NCBI GenBank assembly: GCA_018660405.1
Contig: JABJKL010000130.1
Coordinates: 1-7,406, forward strand
Direction of reading: 5' to 3'
From: Pseudomonadota bacterium
GTDB lineage: Bacteria > Pseudomonadota > Gammaproteobacteria > Arenicellales > Arenicellaceae
Length of the DNA stretch: 7,406 nt
Part shown: positions 1 to 5,208 of the stretch, in pieces
How positions within the stretch are numbered: the first letter of the stretch is position 1
Layout: each line of letters begins with the position of its first letter
Program-made: the position numbers and the translations under genes
The notes under the pieces: generated by a model
What the model saw: only the letters and a program-made list of their open reading frames with translations
Database searches by the model: none
Told to the model about the DNA's origin: nothing

Positions 1-169
1 AATGGGTAAAGGTAAAGGTAATCCTGAGTATTGGGTGATGGAAATTCGCCCCGGGCACATGCTGTACGAATTGGAAGGTGTGACCGAAGAGGTTGCTCGT
101 GAAGCATTCCGATTGGCTTCTGCGAAACTGGCCATTACCACATCATTTGTTAAGCGGCAGGCAGCATAA
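1..169 (+). CDS. rplP: 50S ribosomal protein L16, C-terminal part (5' end outside window)
   Basis: This is the last 55 codons of L16, read in frame from base 2 to a TAA at 167-169. L16 sits near the A site of the 50S subunit, binds 23S rRNA and helps place aminoacyl-tRNA in the peptidyl transferase centre. The visible part starts with the conserved MGKGKGNPEYWV block and continues through RPGHMLYELEGV and EEVAREAFRLASAKL, all close to the E. coli C-terminal region. The full protein is about 137 residues, so roughly 80 are missing to the left. The stop codon shares one base with the rpmC start (TAATG), so the two genes are probably translationally coupled. It belongs to the S10 operon; the identity is not in doubt. 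Confidence 0.98.
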   Translation, partial: MGKGKGNPEYWVMEIRPGHMLYELEGVTEEVAREAFRLASAKLAITTSFVKRQAA

Positions 170-381
170 TGAAAGCTTCAGAAATAAGAGATAAATCAGA
201 CCAGGAGTTGAAGGATGCTCTAATCGAGCTGCGCAAAGAGCAGTTCGGTTTACGCATGCAGCGAGGCAGTGGGCAGCTCGGGAATCCTGCGCGTTTTAAA
301 GAAATACGTCGTGATGTGGCACGTGTAAATACAATTATCACTCAGCGTGCGCAGCCCGAGCCCGCAGGTGAACAATCGTGA
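169..381 (+). CDS. rpmC: 50S ribosomal protein L29
   Basis: L29 is a small helical-hairpin protein next to the peptide exit tunnel of the 50S subunit, close to L23 and to the docking site of trigger factor and SRP. The 70-residue product shows the family pattern: an N-terminal helix (MKASEIRDKS, ELKDALIELRKEQFGLRMQ), then SGQLGNPARFKEIRRDVARVNTII. E. coli L29 has 63 residues; the extra ones are a short polar tail (QPEPAGEQS). The ATG overlaps the rplP stop by one base, and an AGG at 159-161 inside rplP can act as its ribosome binding site. Its TGA overlaps the GTG start of rpsQ (GTGA, 378-381). The tight packing rplP-rpmC-rpsQ is the usual end of the S10 operon. Confidence 0.98.
   Translation: MKASEIRDKSDQELKDALIELRKEQFGLRMQRGSGQLGNPARFKEIRRDVARVNTIITQRAQPEPAGEQS
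366..371 (+). promoter_or_regulatory. Shine-Dalgarno supporting the GTG start of rpsQ
   Basis: AGGTGA lies six bases before the GTG at 378, inside the end of rpmC. This is a good motif at a good distance. The next in-frame starts, ATG 393 and ATG 462, have weaker motifs (GTGAG at 378-382; AAGG at 447-450, eleven bases away). It is the main sequence argument for the long form of S17. Confidence 0.6.
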
Positions 382-695
382 GTAAGCAAGCTATGAGTGA
401 AGGTCCTGAAGGTATAGGTGAAGGGTTGGGTGAAAGTGTGGCTAATAAGGCGGGTGCACGCATGGTCGAAGGCCGCGTGGTTAGTAACAAGGGTGAAAAA
501 ACAATCGGCGTACTTGTTGAGCGACGTGTTAAGCATCCGCTGTACGGCAAGATTATTACGCGCTCTACCCGATTTCTGGCGCACGACGAGTCAAATGAAT
601 GTGGTGAAGGCGATATGGTGCAAATTGAAGAGTGCCGCCCTTTGTCCAAACATAAATCCTGGCGCCTGATTAAGGTTGTCAGCAAAGCGGTTTAA
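378..695 (+). CDS. rpsQ: 30S ribosomal protein S17 with N-terminal extension
   Basis: S17 is a primary 16S rRNA binding protein with an OB fold that helps assemble the 5' domain of the 30S subunit. From residue 32 the match is clear: GRVVSNKGEKTIGV, ERRVKHPLYGKIITRST, HDESNECGEGD and ECRPLSKHKSWRLIKVV. The E. coli protein is 84 residues with this block starting at residue 10, so the 105-residue form here carries about 22 extra N-terminal residues that are rich in Gly, Glu, Ser and Ala and do not look like a folded domain. I chose the GTG at 378 because it overlaps the rpmC stop and has AGGTGA six bases upstream. ATG 393 (100 residues) and ATG 462 (77 residues) are alternatives. The last would remove the extension but also trim the usual N-terminus slightly. 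This is the last gene of the S10 operon; function certain, start less so. Confidence 0.93.
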   Translation: MSKQAMSEGPEGIGEGLGESVANKAGARMVEGRVVSNKGEKTIGVLVERRVKHPLYGKIITRSTRFLAHDESNECGEGDMVQIEECRPLSKHKSWRLIKVVSKAV

Positions 696-731
696 GGCTG
701 TTTACGGTGAACAGGGGAAGAGGTTGATCTT

Positions 732-1100
732 ATGATTCAGATGCAATCAATGCTGGAAGTAGCTGACAATAGCGGTGCTCGAAAACTAATGTGCATCAAA
801 GTGTTAGGTGGTTCCAAGCGCCGTTATGCTGGCGTAGGCGACGTGGTAAAGGTGAGTATTAAAGAAGCCTTGCCTAACTCGCGCGTTAAAAAAGGTGACG
901 TATATGATGCGGTCATCGTACGTACTCGTAAGGGGGTTCGTCGTAATGACGGGTCGGTGATTCGCTTTGATAAAAATGCAGCCGTTTTACTGAACCCAAC
1001 CCTGCAACCGGTAGGTACTCGTATATTTGGCCCGGTCACTCGCGAACTTCGTGGTGAGCGGTTTATGAAAATTATTTCTTTGGCACCAGAAGTACTGTAA
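732..1100 (+). CDS. rplN: 50S ribosomal protein L14
   Basis: L14 binds 23S rRNA and forms part of the 50S face that makes an intersubunit bridge with 16S helix 44; it is also the docking site of the silencing factor RsfS. The 122-residue product (123 in E. coli) is conserved along its length: MIQMQSMLEVADNSGA at the start, CIKVLGGSKRRYAGVGD (21-37), VKKGDVYDAVIVRTRKG (52-68), DGSVIRFDKNAAVLLN (73-88) and GTRIFGPVTREL near the end. AGAGG at 719-723 is eight bases before the ATG. In E. coli this is the first gene of the spc operon, and a promoter lies just before it. Here the 36-base gap shows only a TTGTCA at 676-681 without a good -10, so I do not call a promoter. Confidence 0.98.
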   Translation: MIQMQSMLEVADNSGARKLMCIKVLGGSKRRYAGVGDVVKVSIKEALPNSRVKKGDVYDAVIVRTRKGVRRNDGSVIRFDKNAAVLLNPTLQPVGTRIFGPVTRELRGERFMKIISLAPEVL

Positions 1101-1133
1101 CAGCTGAACAACAAGAGTTATTGGATCGAAAAG

Positions 1134-1451
1134 ATGCAAAAAATTAAAAAAGGTGACGAAGTCGTAGTCCTGGCGGGGTGCGACAAAGGTAAGACTGGCA
1201 GTGTACTTCGCCTGTTAGGCAAAGATCGTGCGTTGGTCAATAACGTGAATATCGTCAAGAAACATACGAAACCGAACCCGATGGCGGGTGTAACCGGTGG
1301 CATACTCGAGCAGGAGTCACCTATTCATTTGTCTAATGTGGCGATTTATAACAGCAAGACATCCAAGGCCGATAAGATTTCCATTGAGACGGGCGACGAT
1401 GGTAAGCGCTATCGCGTTTATCGTTCCAGCGGTGATCGTGTCGACAGCTAA
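1134..1451 (+). CDS. rplX: 50S ribosomal protein L24
   Basis: L24 is one of the two assembly initiator proteins of the 50S subunit, binding the 5' part of 23S rRNA near the exit tunnel opening. The 105-residue product has the KOW motif near its N-terminus (KKGDEVVVLAGCDKGKTGSV, about residues 5-24), then NIVKKHTKPNP, GGILEQESPIHLSNVAIYN and a less conserved basic C-terminus. Length matches E. coli (104). The start lacks a strong ribosome binding site: AAGAG at 1113-1117 is far upstream and GGA at 1123-1125 is short. The gap to rplN is 33 bases. It is followed by an 82-base gap, the place where S8 binds spc mRNA in E. coli. Confidence 0.97.
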   Translation: MQKIKKGDEVVVLAGCDKGKTGSVLRLLGKDRALVNNVNIVKKHTKPNPMAGVTGGILEQESPIHLSNVAIYNSKTSKADKISIETGDDGKRYRVYRSSGDRVDS

Positions 1452-1464
1452 CTCAGGCTGAATT

Positions 1465-1484
1465 CACGAGATAGCACGAGATAG
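1465..1484 (+). repeat. 10-nt tandem duplication in the rplX-rplE gap
   Basis: CACGAGATAG occurs twice head to tail (1465-1474 and 1475-1484), followed by AGAG that continues part of the unit. It lies in the 82-base gap before rplE. The perfect copies look like a recent slippage duplication. A role is not evident from sequence. Confidence 0.8.
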
Positions 1485-1533
1485 AGAGTTACACTTTAGT
1501 TAGGAAATAGCAGCAAAGATTAAGGCAAGAATT

Positions 1534-2106
1534 ATGGCTAGATTACAAGAAACATATCGAAAAGAGGTTGCTCCGGCATTGCTGAAGGAGTTTAACTTCA
1601 AAAGTTCAATGCAAATTCCGCGCATTACCAAAGTCACTCTTAATATGGGGCTTGGTGAGGCGATTGGTAACCGAAAGGTATTGGAAGCCGCAACACAAGA
1701 CATCATGGCCATATGTGGCCAACGGCCAGTTATTACACTGGCACGGAAGTCAGTCGCGGGGTTCAAAATTCGTGATGGATGGCCTATTGGCGCCAAAGTT
1801 ACATTGCGCCGTGAGCGAATGTATGAGTTCCTGGATCGATTGATTTCAGTCGCTATTCCGCGTATTCGTGATTTCCGCGGGCTCAACGCAAAATCTTTTG
1901 ACGGGCAAGGCAATTATTCGTTCGGTTTACGAGAGCAGATTGTGTTCCCGGAGATCGAGTATGACAAGGTTGACGCAATGCGCGGTATGGACGTTACGAT
2001 TACAACCAGCGCCAGGACTGACGAAGAAGGCGAAGCCTTGTTGCGTGCTTTTGGATTTCCACTCAAAACTAAACCGGTGATAGAAAATACCGACGCGGCT
2101 GCCTGA
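1534..2106 (+). CDS. rplE: 50S ribosomal protein L5
   Basis: L5 binds 5S rRNA and anchors the central protuberance of the 50S subunit, contacting S13 and P-site tRNA. The 190-residue protein shows the family signatures: IPRITKVTLNMGLGEA (28-43), the L5 motif ARKSVAGFKIRDGWPIGAKVTLR (70-92), IPRIRDFRGLNAKSFDG (108-124), GNYSFGLREQIVFPEI (126-141) and DVTITTSARTDEEGEALLRAF. E. coli L5 has 179 residues and ends just after the FPFRK that matches FPLKT here; this one adds a tail of about 11 residues (KPVIENTDAAA). AAGG at 1522-1525 is eight bases before the ATG. In E. coli, S8 represses translation of the operon from a structure around this start. I could not identify a matching stem by eye. The stop codon is inside a small perfect hairpin. 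Confidence 0.98.
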   Translation: MARLQETYRKEVAPALLKEFNFKSSMQIPRITKVTLNMGLGEAIGNRKVLEAATQDIMAICGQRPVITLARKSVAGFKIRDGWPIGAKVTLRRERMYEFLDRLISVAIPRIRDFRGLNAKSFDGQGNYSFGLREQIVFPEIEYDKVDAMRGMDVTITTSARTDEEGEALLRAFGFPLKTKPVIENTDAAA

Positions 2107-2116
2107 ACGATCAGGC
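2101..2116 (+). other. Small perfect hairpin containing the rplE stop codon
   Basis: GCCTGA (2101-2106) and TCAGGC (2111-2116) form a 6-bp stem with a 4-nt ACGA loop. The left arm ends with the rplE TGA. No T-run follows (the next bases are CTTAAAAAG), so it is not an intrinsic terminator. It might protect mRNA ends or mark a processing point; this is inference. Confidence 0.5.
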
Positions 2117-2150
2117 CTTAAAAAGTAATTACGACATTGGATTAAACAAT

Positions 2151-2456
2151 ATGGCTAAGAAATCAATGCTTGCCCGCGAAGTTAAGCGGCTAAAACTAAA
2201 CAATCGTCACGGCGCTAAACGTGTTGCATTACGCGCTGCGATAATTGATGAGTCGTTGAGTTACGATGAGCGTTGGGATGCGATGATTTCATTGCAGAAG
2301 TTACCGCGTGATTCGGCGAAGATCCGGCAACGTAATCGTTGTGCACTAACCGGCCGGCCACACGGCTACTACAGAAAATTCGGCCTTAGCCGAAACAAAT
2401 TGCGTGAAATCATTTTGCTTGGGCAAGCGCCCGGTGTATCCAAGGCAAGCTGGTAG
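2151..2456 (+). CDS. rpsN: 30S ribosomal protein S14, long zinc-free type
   Basis: S14 is a late-assembling protein in the head of the 30S subunit, near the A site. The product is 101 residues, the same as E. coli, and is the C-minus type: it has a single cysteine (C64) and lacks the paired CxxC motifs of the short zinc-binding S14. Conserved parts are MAKKSMLAREVKR at the start, LQKLPRDS (48-55), RQRNRCALTGRPHGYYRKFGLSR (about 59-81) and the C-terminal SKASW. The ribosome binding site is weak (TTGGA at 2137-2141, nine bases away). It lies 44 bases after rplE and 124 bases before rpsH, the largest gap in the window. Confidence 0.98.
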   Translation: MAKKSMLAREVKRLKLNNRHGAKRVALRAAIIDESLSYDERWDAMISLQKLPRDSAKIRQRNRCALTGRPHGYYRKFGLSRNKLREIILLGQAPGVSKASW

Positions 2457-2580
2457 GCAATCCTCTATTCAATGAATACGGAATAAGCTTCGCGCTAAAT
2501 ATTACGCTGCCCCGTACTGTTTGTGCGGATATCGAATTAGAAAGCTACAAAGGTAAAAGAAGGATAAAAGGTACATAGTT
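2457..2580 (+). other. Longest intergenic gap, with three AAGG elements before rpsH
   Basis: This 124-base gap has no credible ORF; the only ATG-led frame seen is four codons (ATG at 2472). Three AAGG elements occur at 2550-2553, 2560-2563 and 2568-2571 in a purine-rich run; only the last is well placed for the rpsH start (nine bases). I found no promoter with both hexamers acceptable and no strong hairpin; an imperfect stem around 2492-2507 has a bulge and a 3-nt loop. Confidence 0.55.
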
Positions 2581-2973
2581 ATGATGACAGACCCAATAGC
2601 GGATATGTTGACCCGCTTACGAAACGCTCAGAAGGCTGAAAAAGCGACCTTGACTATGCCTGCGTCTGGAACAAAAGCCGCTATTGCAGCGGTGCTAAAA
2701 GACGAGGGGTATATCACTGAGTATTCGATGAGTGGTGAAGGTGCTGCACGCCAACTTGAAATCACGCTTAAGTATTTCGAAGGCGAAGCAGTAATGGCTG
2801 AAATTAAACGAATTAGTAGACCTGGGTTGCGGATATATAAAGGGTCTGATGAGCTACCTTCCATCAATGGCGGTTTAGGCGTAGCCATTATTTCTACTAA
2901 CAAGGGCTTAATGACCGATCGTGCCGCACGTGCTGCGGGTGTTGGTGGTGAAGTTCTTTGTGCGATTAGTTAG
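2581..2973 (+). CDS. rpsH: 30S ribosomal protein S8
   Basis: S8 is a primary binder of the central domain of 16S rRNA and in E. coli is also the translational repressor of the spc operon, acting at the rplX-rplE junction. The 130-residue product matches E. coli S8 in length and in its blocks: DPIADMLTRLRNAQKA at the N-terminus, LKDEGYI, ISRPGLRIYKGSDELP (about 79-94), GLGVAIISTNKGLMTDRAAR (about 99-118) and GGEVLCAIS at the end. Two ATG codons in a row (2581, 2584) can serve as start. AAGG at 2568-2571 is nine bases from the first, which I prefer. The preceding gap is unusually long for this operon; rplF follows after 34 bases. Confidence 0.98.
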   Translation: MMTDPIADMLTRLRNAQKAEKATLTMPASGTKAAIAAVLKDEGYITEYSMSGEGAARQLEITLKYFEGEAVMAEIKRISRPGLRIYKGSDELPSINGGLGVAIISTNKGLMTDRAARAAGVGGEVLCAIS

Positions 2974-3007
2974 GCGTTTTTGAAGGGTTTAGTTTAGAGG
3001 ATTTATT

Positions 3008-3541
3008 ATGTCTAGAATTGCAAATAATCCAGTCGTCGTGCCAGCAGGTGTCGAAGTAAACCTCGCCGATAATCTGGTTAGGGTGAAAGGGCCGAAGGGT
3101 GAGACTGAATGGAATGCTCATACTGACGTTAAGGTTATTTTTGAAGATGGCCAGATCACCTTTGGAACTAACAAAGATAGTAAACAGGCTGCTGCATTGG
3201 CAGGCACTACTCGTGCTCTGGTTAATAATATGATGGTTGGTGTGAGTGAAGGGTTTGAGCGCAAGCTGACTATTATTGGGGTGGGTTATCGTGCACAGGC
3301 TCAGGGCAAAAAACTGAATTTGACACTTGGATTTTCGCACCCGGTTACGTATGACTTGCCGGAAGGCATTTCGATCGAGACCCCGAGCCAAACAGAAATT
3401 GTAATTAAAGGCATTGATAAGCAGCAAGTTGGCCAGGTGGCAGCTGAGATCCGTGCGTTTCGACCGCCCGAGCCCTATAAAGGTAAAGGTGTGCGTTATG
3501 CCGACGAACATGTTGTTCGTAAGCAGGCCAAGAAAGCCTAA
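3008..3541 (+). CDS. rplF: 50S ribosomal protein L6
   Basis: L6 binds 23S rRNA near the sarcin-ricin loop and the L7/L12 stalk base, where translational GTPases act. The product has exactly the E. coli length (177) and the two-domain architecture. Visible blocks are PVVVPAGVEV near the start, TRALVNNMMVGVSEGFERKL across the domain boundary, IGVGYRAQAQG, LTLGFSHPV and the C-terminal signature PPEPYKGKGVRYADE. The start has a good AGAGGA at 2996-3001, six bases before the ATG. Its TAA overlaps an ATG (TAATG) that opens only a seven-codon frame, so it is not a gene. The gap to rplR is 47 bases. Confidence 0.98.
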   Translation: MSRIANNPVVVPAGVEVNLADNLVRVKGPKGETEWNAHTDVKVIFEDGQITFGTNKDSKQAAALAGTTRALVNNMMVGVSEGFERKLTIIGVGYRAQAQGKKLNLTLGFSHPVTYDLPEGISIETPSQTEIVIKGIDKQQVGQVAAEIRAFRPPEPYKGKGVRYADEHVVRKQAKKA

Positions 3542-3588
3542 TGGCATCTCGTGAGAACTATTAAGAATTGATATTTTAGGTAAATTAT

Positions 3589-3945
3589 ATGTCGGATAAA
3601 AAATCATCTCGCTTGCGTCGCGCACGAAAGACGCGCGCCAAAATAGCGCGTTTTGGGGTTGATCGTCTCAGCGTTCACCGAACACCACGTCACATCTACG
3701 CACAAATTATTGATGCGAGTGGAGAGAAAGTGGTGGCGAGTGCATCGACTATCGATAAGACATTACGTAAATCGGTTAAATATGGCGGTAATGTTGAAGC
3801 TGCCAAGGCGGTCGGCAAACGTATAGCAGAGCTGGCTAAAAAAGCCGGTATTAAAAAAGCAGCTTTTGATCGTTCCGGGTTCCGTTACCACGGCCGCGTT
3901 CAAGCACTTGCAGACGCGGCTCGTGAAGCCGGTCTGAAAATTTAG
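3589..3945 (+). CDS. rplR: 50S ribosomal protein L18
   Basis: L18 binds 5S rRNA together with L5 and attaches it to the central protuberance of the 50S subunit. The 118-residue product (117 in E. coli) has a basic, flexible N-terminus (KKSSRLRRARKTRAKI), then LSVHRTPRHIYAQIID (about 27-42), a middle part with GNVEAAKAVGKRIAE and the highly conserved C-terminus FDRSGFRYHGRVQALADAAREAGL (about residues 93-116). The ribosome binding site is TTAGG at 3576-3580, eight bases before the ATG. The TAG stop lies within the Shine-Dalgarno region of rpsE, so ribosome flow from rplR to rpsE is probably coupled. Confidence 0.98.
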   Translation: MSDKKSSRLRRARKTRAKIARFGVDRLSVHRTPRHIYAQIIDASGEKVVASASTIDKTLRKSVKYGGNVEAAKAVGKRIAELAKKAGIKKAAFDRSGFRYHGRVQALADAAREAGLKI

Positions 3946-3957
3946 AGGGCGAATAAT

Positions 3958-4470
3958 ATGGCTAATCAACGTAGAGATAATCGCGATCCTGATCAAGAAA
4001 GTCACGAGCAGCTGATCAACATTCGGCGCGTTGCTAAAGTGGTTAAGGGTGGCCGAATATTTGGCTTTTCAGCGTTAACCGTTGTCGGTGATGGCAATGG
4101 CCGTGTTGGCATAGGGCGTGGCAAAGCACGTGAAGTTCCTTTGGCTGTTCAAAAAGCAATGGAGTCTGCGCGACGGGATATGACTAACGTAAATCTTAAA
4201 GGGGCAACTTTACAGTATCCAGTAGTTGCTACTCATGCTGGATCGACGGTGGTTATGCGGCCAGCATCAGAAGGTACTGGAATTATCGCTGGCGGCACAA
4301 TGCGCGCAGTATTCGAGGCGGTTGGCGTAAGAGATGTGCTGGCCAAGTGCATAGGTTCTACCAACCCGGTAAATGTTGTTCGAGCGACATTAAAAGGTTT
4401 GCGATCAATTAATAGCCCTGAGAACGTTGCGGCAAAGCGTGGCAAATCAGTTGCTGAGATTCTGGCTTAA
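3958..4470 (+). CDS. rpsE: 30S ribosomal protein S5
   Basis: S5 lies on the solvent side of the 30S subunit near the mRNA entry tunnel and helps decoding accuracy and mRNA unwinding. The 170-residue protein (167 in E. coli) contains the N-terminal S5 domain with RRVAKVVKGGRIFGFSALTV (23-42), the loop region in which spectinomycin resistance changes are known, and VGDGNGRVGIGRGKAREVP (43-61). The C-terminal domain has RPASEGTGIIAGGTMRAV (101-118), GSTNPVNVVRATLKGL and AAKRGKSVAEIL. The usual spectinomycin-sensitive KGGR stretch is intact. AGAGGG at 3944-3949 overlaps the rplR stop and is eight bases before the ATG; the gap is only 12 bases. A 72-base repeat-bearing gap follows. Confidence 0.98.
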   Translation: MANQRRDNRDPDQESHEQLINIRRVAKVVKGGRIFGFSALTVVGDGNGRVGIGRGKAREVPLAVQKAMESARRDMTNVNLKGATLQYPVVATHAGSTVVMRPASEGTGIIAGGTMRAVFEAVGVRDVLAKCIGSTNPVNVVRATLKGLRSINSPENVAAKRGKSVAEILA

Positions 4471-4500
4471 GTCAGGTTCGCTAAAACACTTGATTTATAA

Positions 4501-4539
4501 ATTGAGTTAAAAATTATTGAGTTAATTCCATTGAGTTAA
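4501..4539 (+). repeat. Three copies of ATTGAGTTAA just before rpmD
   Basis: ATTGAGTTAA occurs exactly at 4501-4510, 4516-4525 and 4530-4539, with spacing 15 and 14; the linkers differ (AAATT, TTCC). The array fills most of the AT-rich 72-base rpsE-rpmD gap and ends three bases before the rpmD ATG. Each unit contains a TGA and a TAA, and together with the TAA at 4498 all three frames are closed. The GAG of the last unit (4533-4535) is the only Shine-Dalgarno-like element for rpmD. Confidence 0.85.
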
Positions 4540-4542
4540 AAC

Positions 4543-4731
4543 ATGGCTAAAGATAAAACAGTAAAAGTAACGTTGAAAAAAAGCCTGATCGGCCGAGGTC
4601 GTAAACAAATTGCTTGCGTCAGAGGTCTTGGCTTGCGCCGGTTACATCACACGGTTGAAGTGACAGACACGCCATCGAATCGAGGCATGATGAATAAGAT
4701 ATCGTTCATGCTGGCCATCGAAGAAAAATAG
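4543..4731 (+). CDS. rpmD: 50S ribosomal protein L30
   Basis: L30 is a small 50S protein on the solvent side near the 5S rRNA region; it is present in many but not all bacteria. The 62-residue product (59 in E. coli) shows the family core: IGRGRKQIACVRGLGLRRLHHTV (about 16-38), the conserved DTPSNRGMMNKISFML (about 42-57) and a short acidic end IEEK. The ATG has no proper ribosome binding site; the nearest element is GAG at 4533-4535, inside a repeat array. Translation may rely on the AT-rich leader and S1 protein, or on ribosomes coming from rpsE, 72 bases upstream; both are inference. Gap to rplO is 42 bases. Confidence 0.97.
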   Translation: MAKDKTVKVTLKKSLIGRGRKQIACVRGLGLRRLHHTVEVTDTPSNRGMMNKISFMLAIEEK

Positions 4732-4745
4732 ATAGAAAAATCGGT
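4722..4745 (+). repeat. 12-nt imperfect tandem duplication spanning the rpmD stop
   Basis: AGAAAAATAGAT (4722-4733) is followed directly by AGAAAAATCGGT (4734-4745); the first eight bases are identical. The rpmD TAG lies in the first copy. It resembles the slippage-type duplications in other gaps here. A-rich sequence makes chance similarity more likely, so this is a weak call. Confidence 0.45.
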
Positions 4746-4773
4746 AAGAAGAAGCATAGTAGAGGATTAGCAA

Positions 4774-5208
4774 ATGAGACTGAATACTATAAAACCTGCT
4801 GTAGGGGCCAAGAAAAATGCCAAGCGAGTCGGTCGTGGTATGGGCTGCGGCTCAGGCAAGACCGCAGGTCGAGGGCATAAGGGACAGAAATCCCGCACCG
4901 GTGGAACTATTCGAATCGGGTTTGAAGGTGGCCAGATGCCTATTCAACGTCGCTTGCCGAAACGTGGTTTTAAATCTGCCATGTCGCTTGTGACAGCGGA
5001 AATACGTTTGCATGAGCTGAATAAAGTGGCCGCTGGCGACGTGGATTTAAAAGCATTGCTTGACGCCGGTTTAATCAACCGCAATATTCTTCGAGCCAAG
5101 GTTGTGCTTTCAGGCGAATTGAATCAAGCGGTAACGCTTAAAGGTATTCGGGCGACAGCCGGTGCGAAAGCGGCAATCGTAGCTGCTGGGGGCAAGGTCG
5201 AAGACTAA
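4774..5208 (+). CDS. rplO: 50S ribosomal protein L15
   Basis: L15 is a late-assembling 50S protein whose long basic N-terminal extension threads into 23S rRNA. The product has the E. coli length (144). The Gly/Arg/Lys-rich N-terminus is clear: VGRGMGCGSGKTAGRGHKG (19-37) and QKSRTGG, then GFEGGQMPIQRRLPKRGF (49-66). The C-terminal globular part carries TAEIRLHELNKV, and ends with GIRATAGAKAAIVAAGGKVED, typical of the family. AGAGGA at 4761-4766 is seven bases before the ATG. The TAA shares one base with the secY ATG (TAATG, 5206-5210), so SecY production is coupled to L15 translation. Confidence 0.98.
   Translation: MRLNTIKPAVGAKKNAKRVGRGMGCGSGKTAGRGHKGQKSRTGGTIRIGFEGGQMPIQRRLPKRGFKSAMSLVTAEIRLHELNKVAAGDVDLKALLDAGLINRNILRAKVVLSGELNQAVTLKGIRATAGAKAAIVAAGGKVED

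Noticed and set aside
338..685. Reverse-strand open frames opposite rpmC and rpsQ
   Set aside because: They are shadows of the S17 coding frame with low-complexity translation and no family resemblance.
676..704. Possible spc promoter: TTGTCA at 676-681 before rplN
   Set aside because: The -35 is good (five of six), but the hexamer 17 bases later is TGTTTA, with no A at position 2 and no final T. Other spacings do not give a usable -10.
1451..1465. Imperfect palindrome after the rplX stop (AACTCAG G CTGAATT)
   Set aside because: As RNA the loop would be a single base, and one pair is mismatched, so the hairpin is not feasible at full length; as a DNA operator it has no support.
1500..1913. 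Reverse-strand open frame (137 codons) opposite rplE
   Set aside because: It overlaps the conserved L5 gene entirely on the other strand, the product resembles no family I know, and there is no separate regulatory context.
3541..3564. Seven-codon frame starting on the rplF stop (TAATG)
   Set aside because: MASRENY followed by a stop is too short to call, resembles nothing, and TAATG arises easily by chance. It could assist coupling to rplR but nothing supports this.
2966..3625. Long reverse-strand open frame (219 codons) opposite rplF and the start of rplR
   Set aside because: It is antisense to a full-length, well-conserved L6 gene, has no recognisable domain, and its length follows from codon use of the forward gene.
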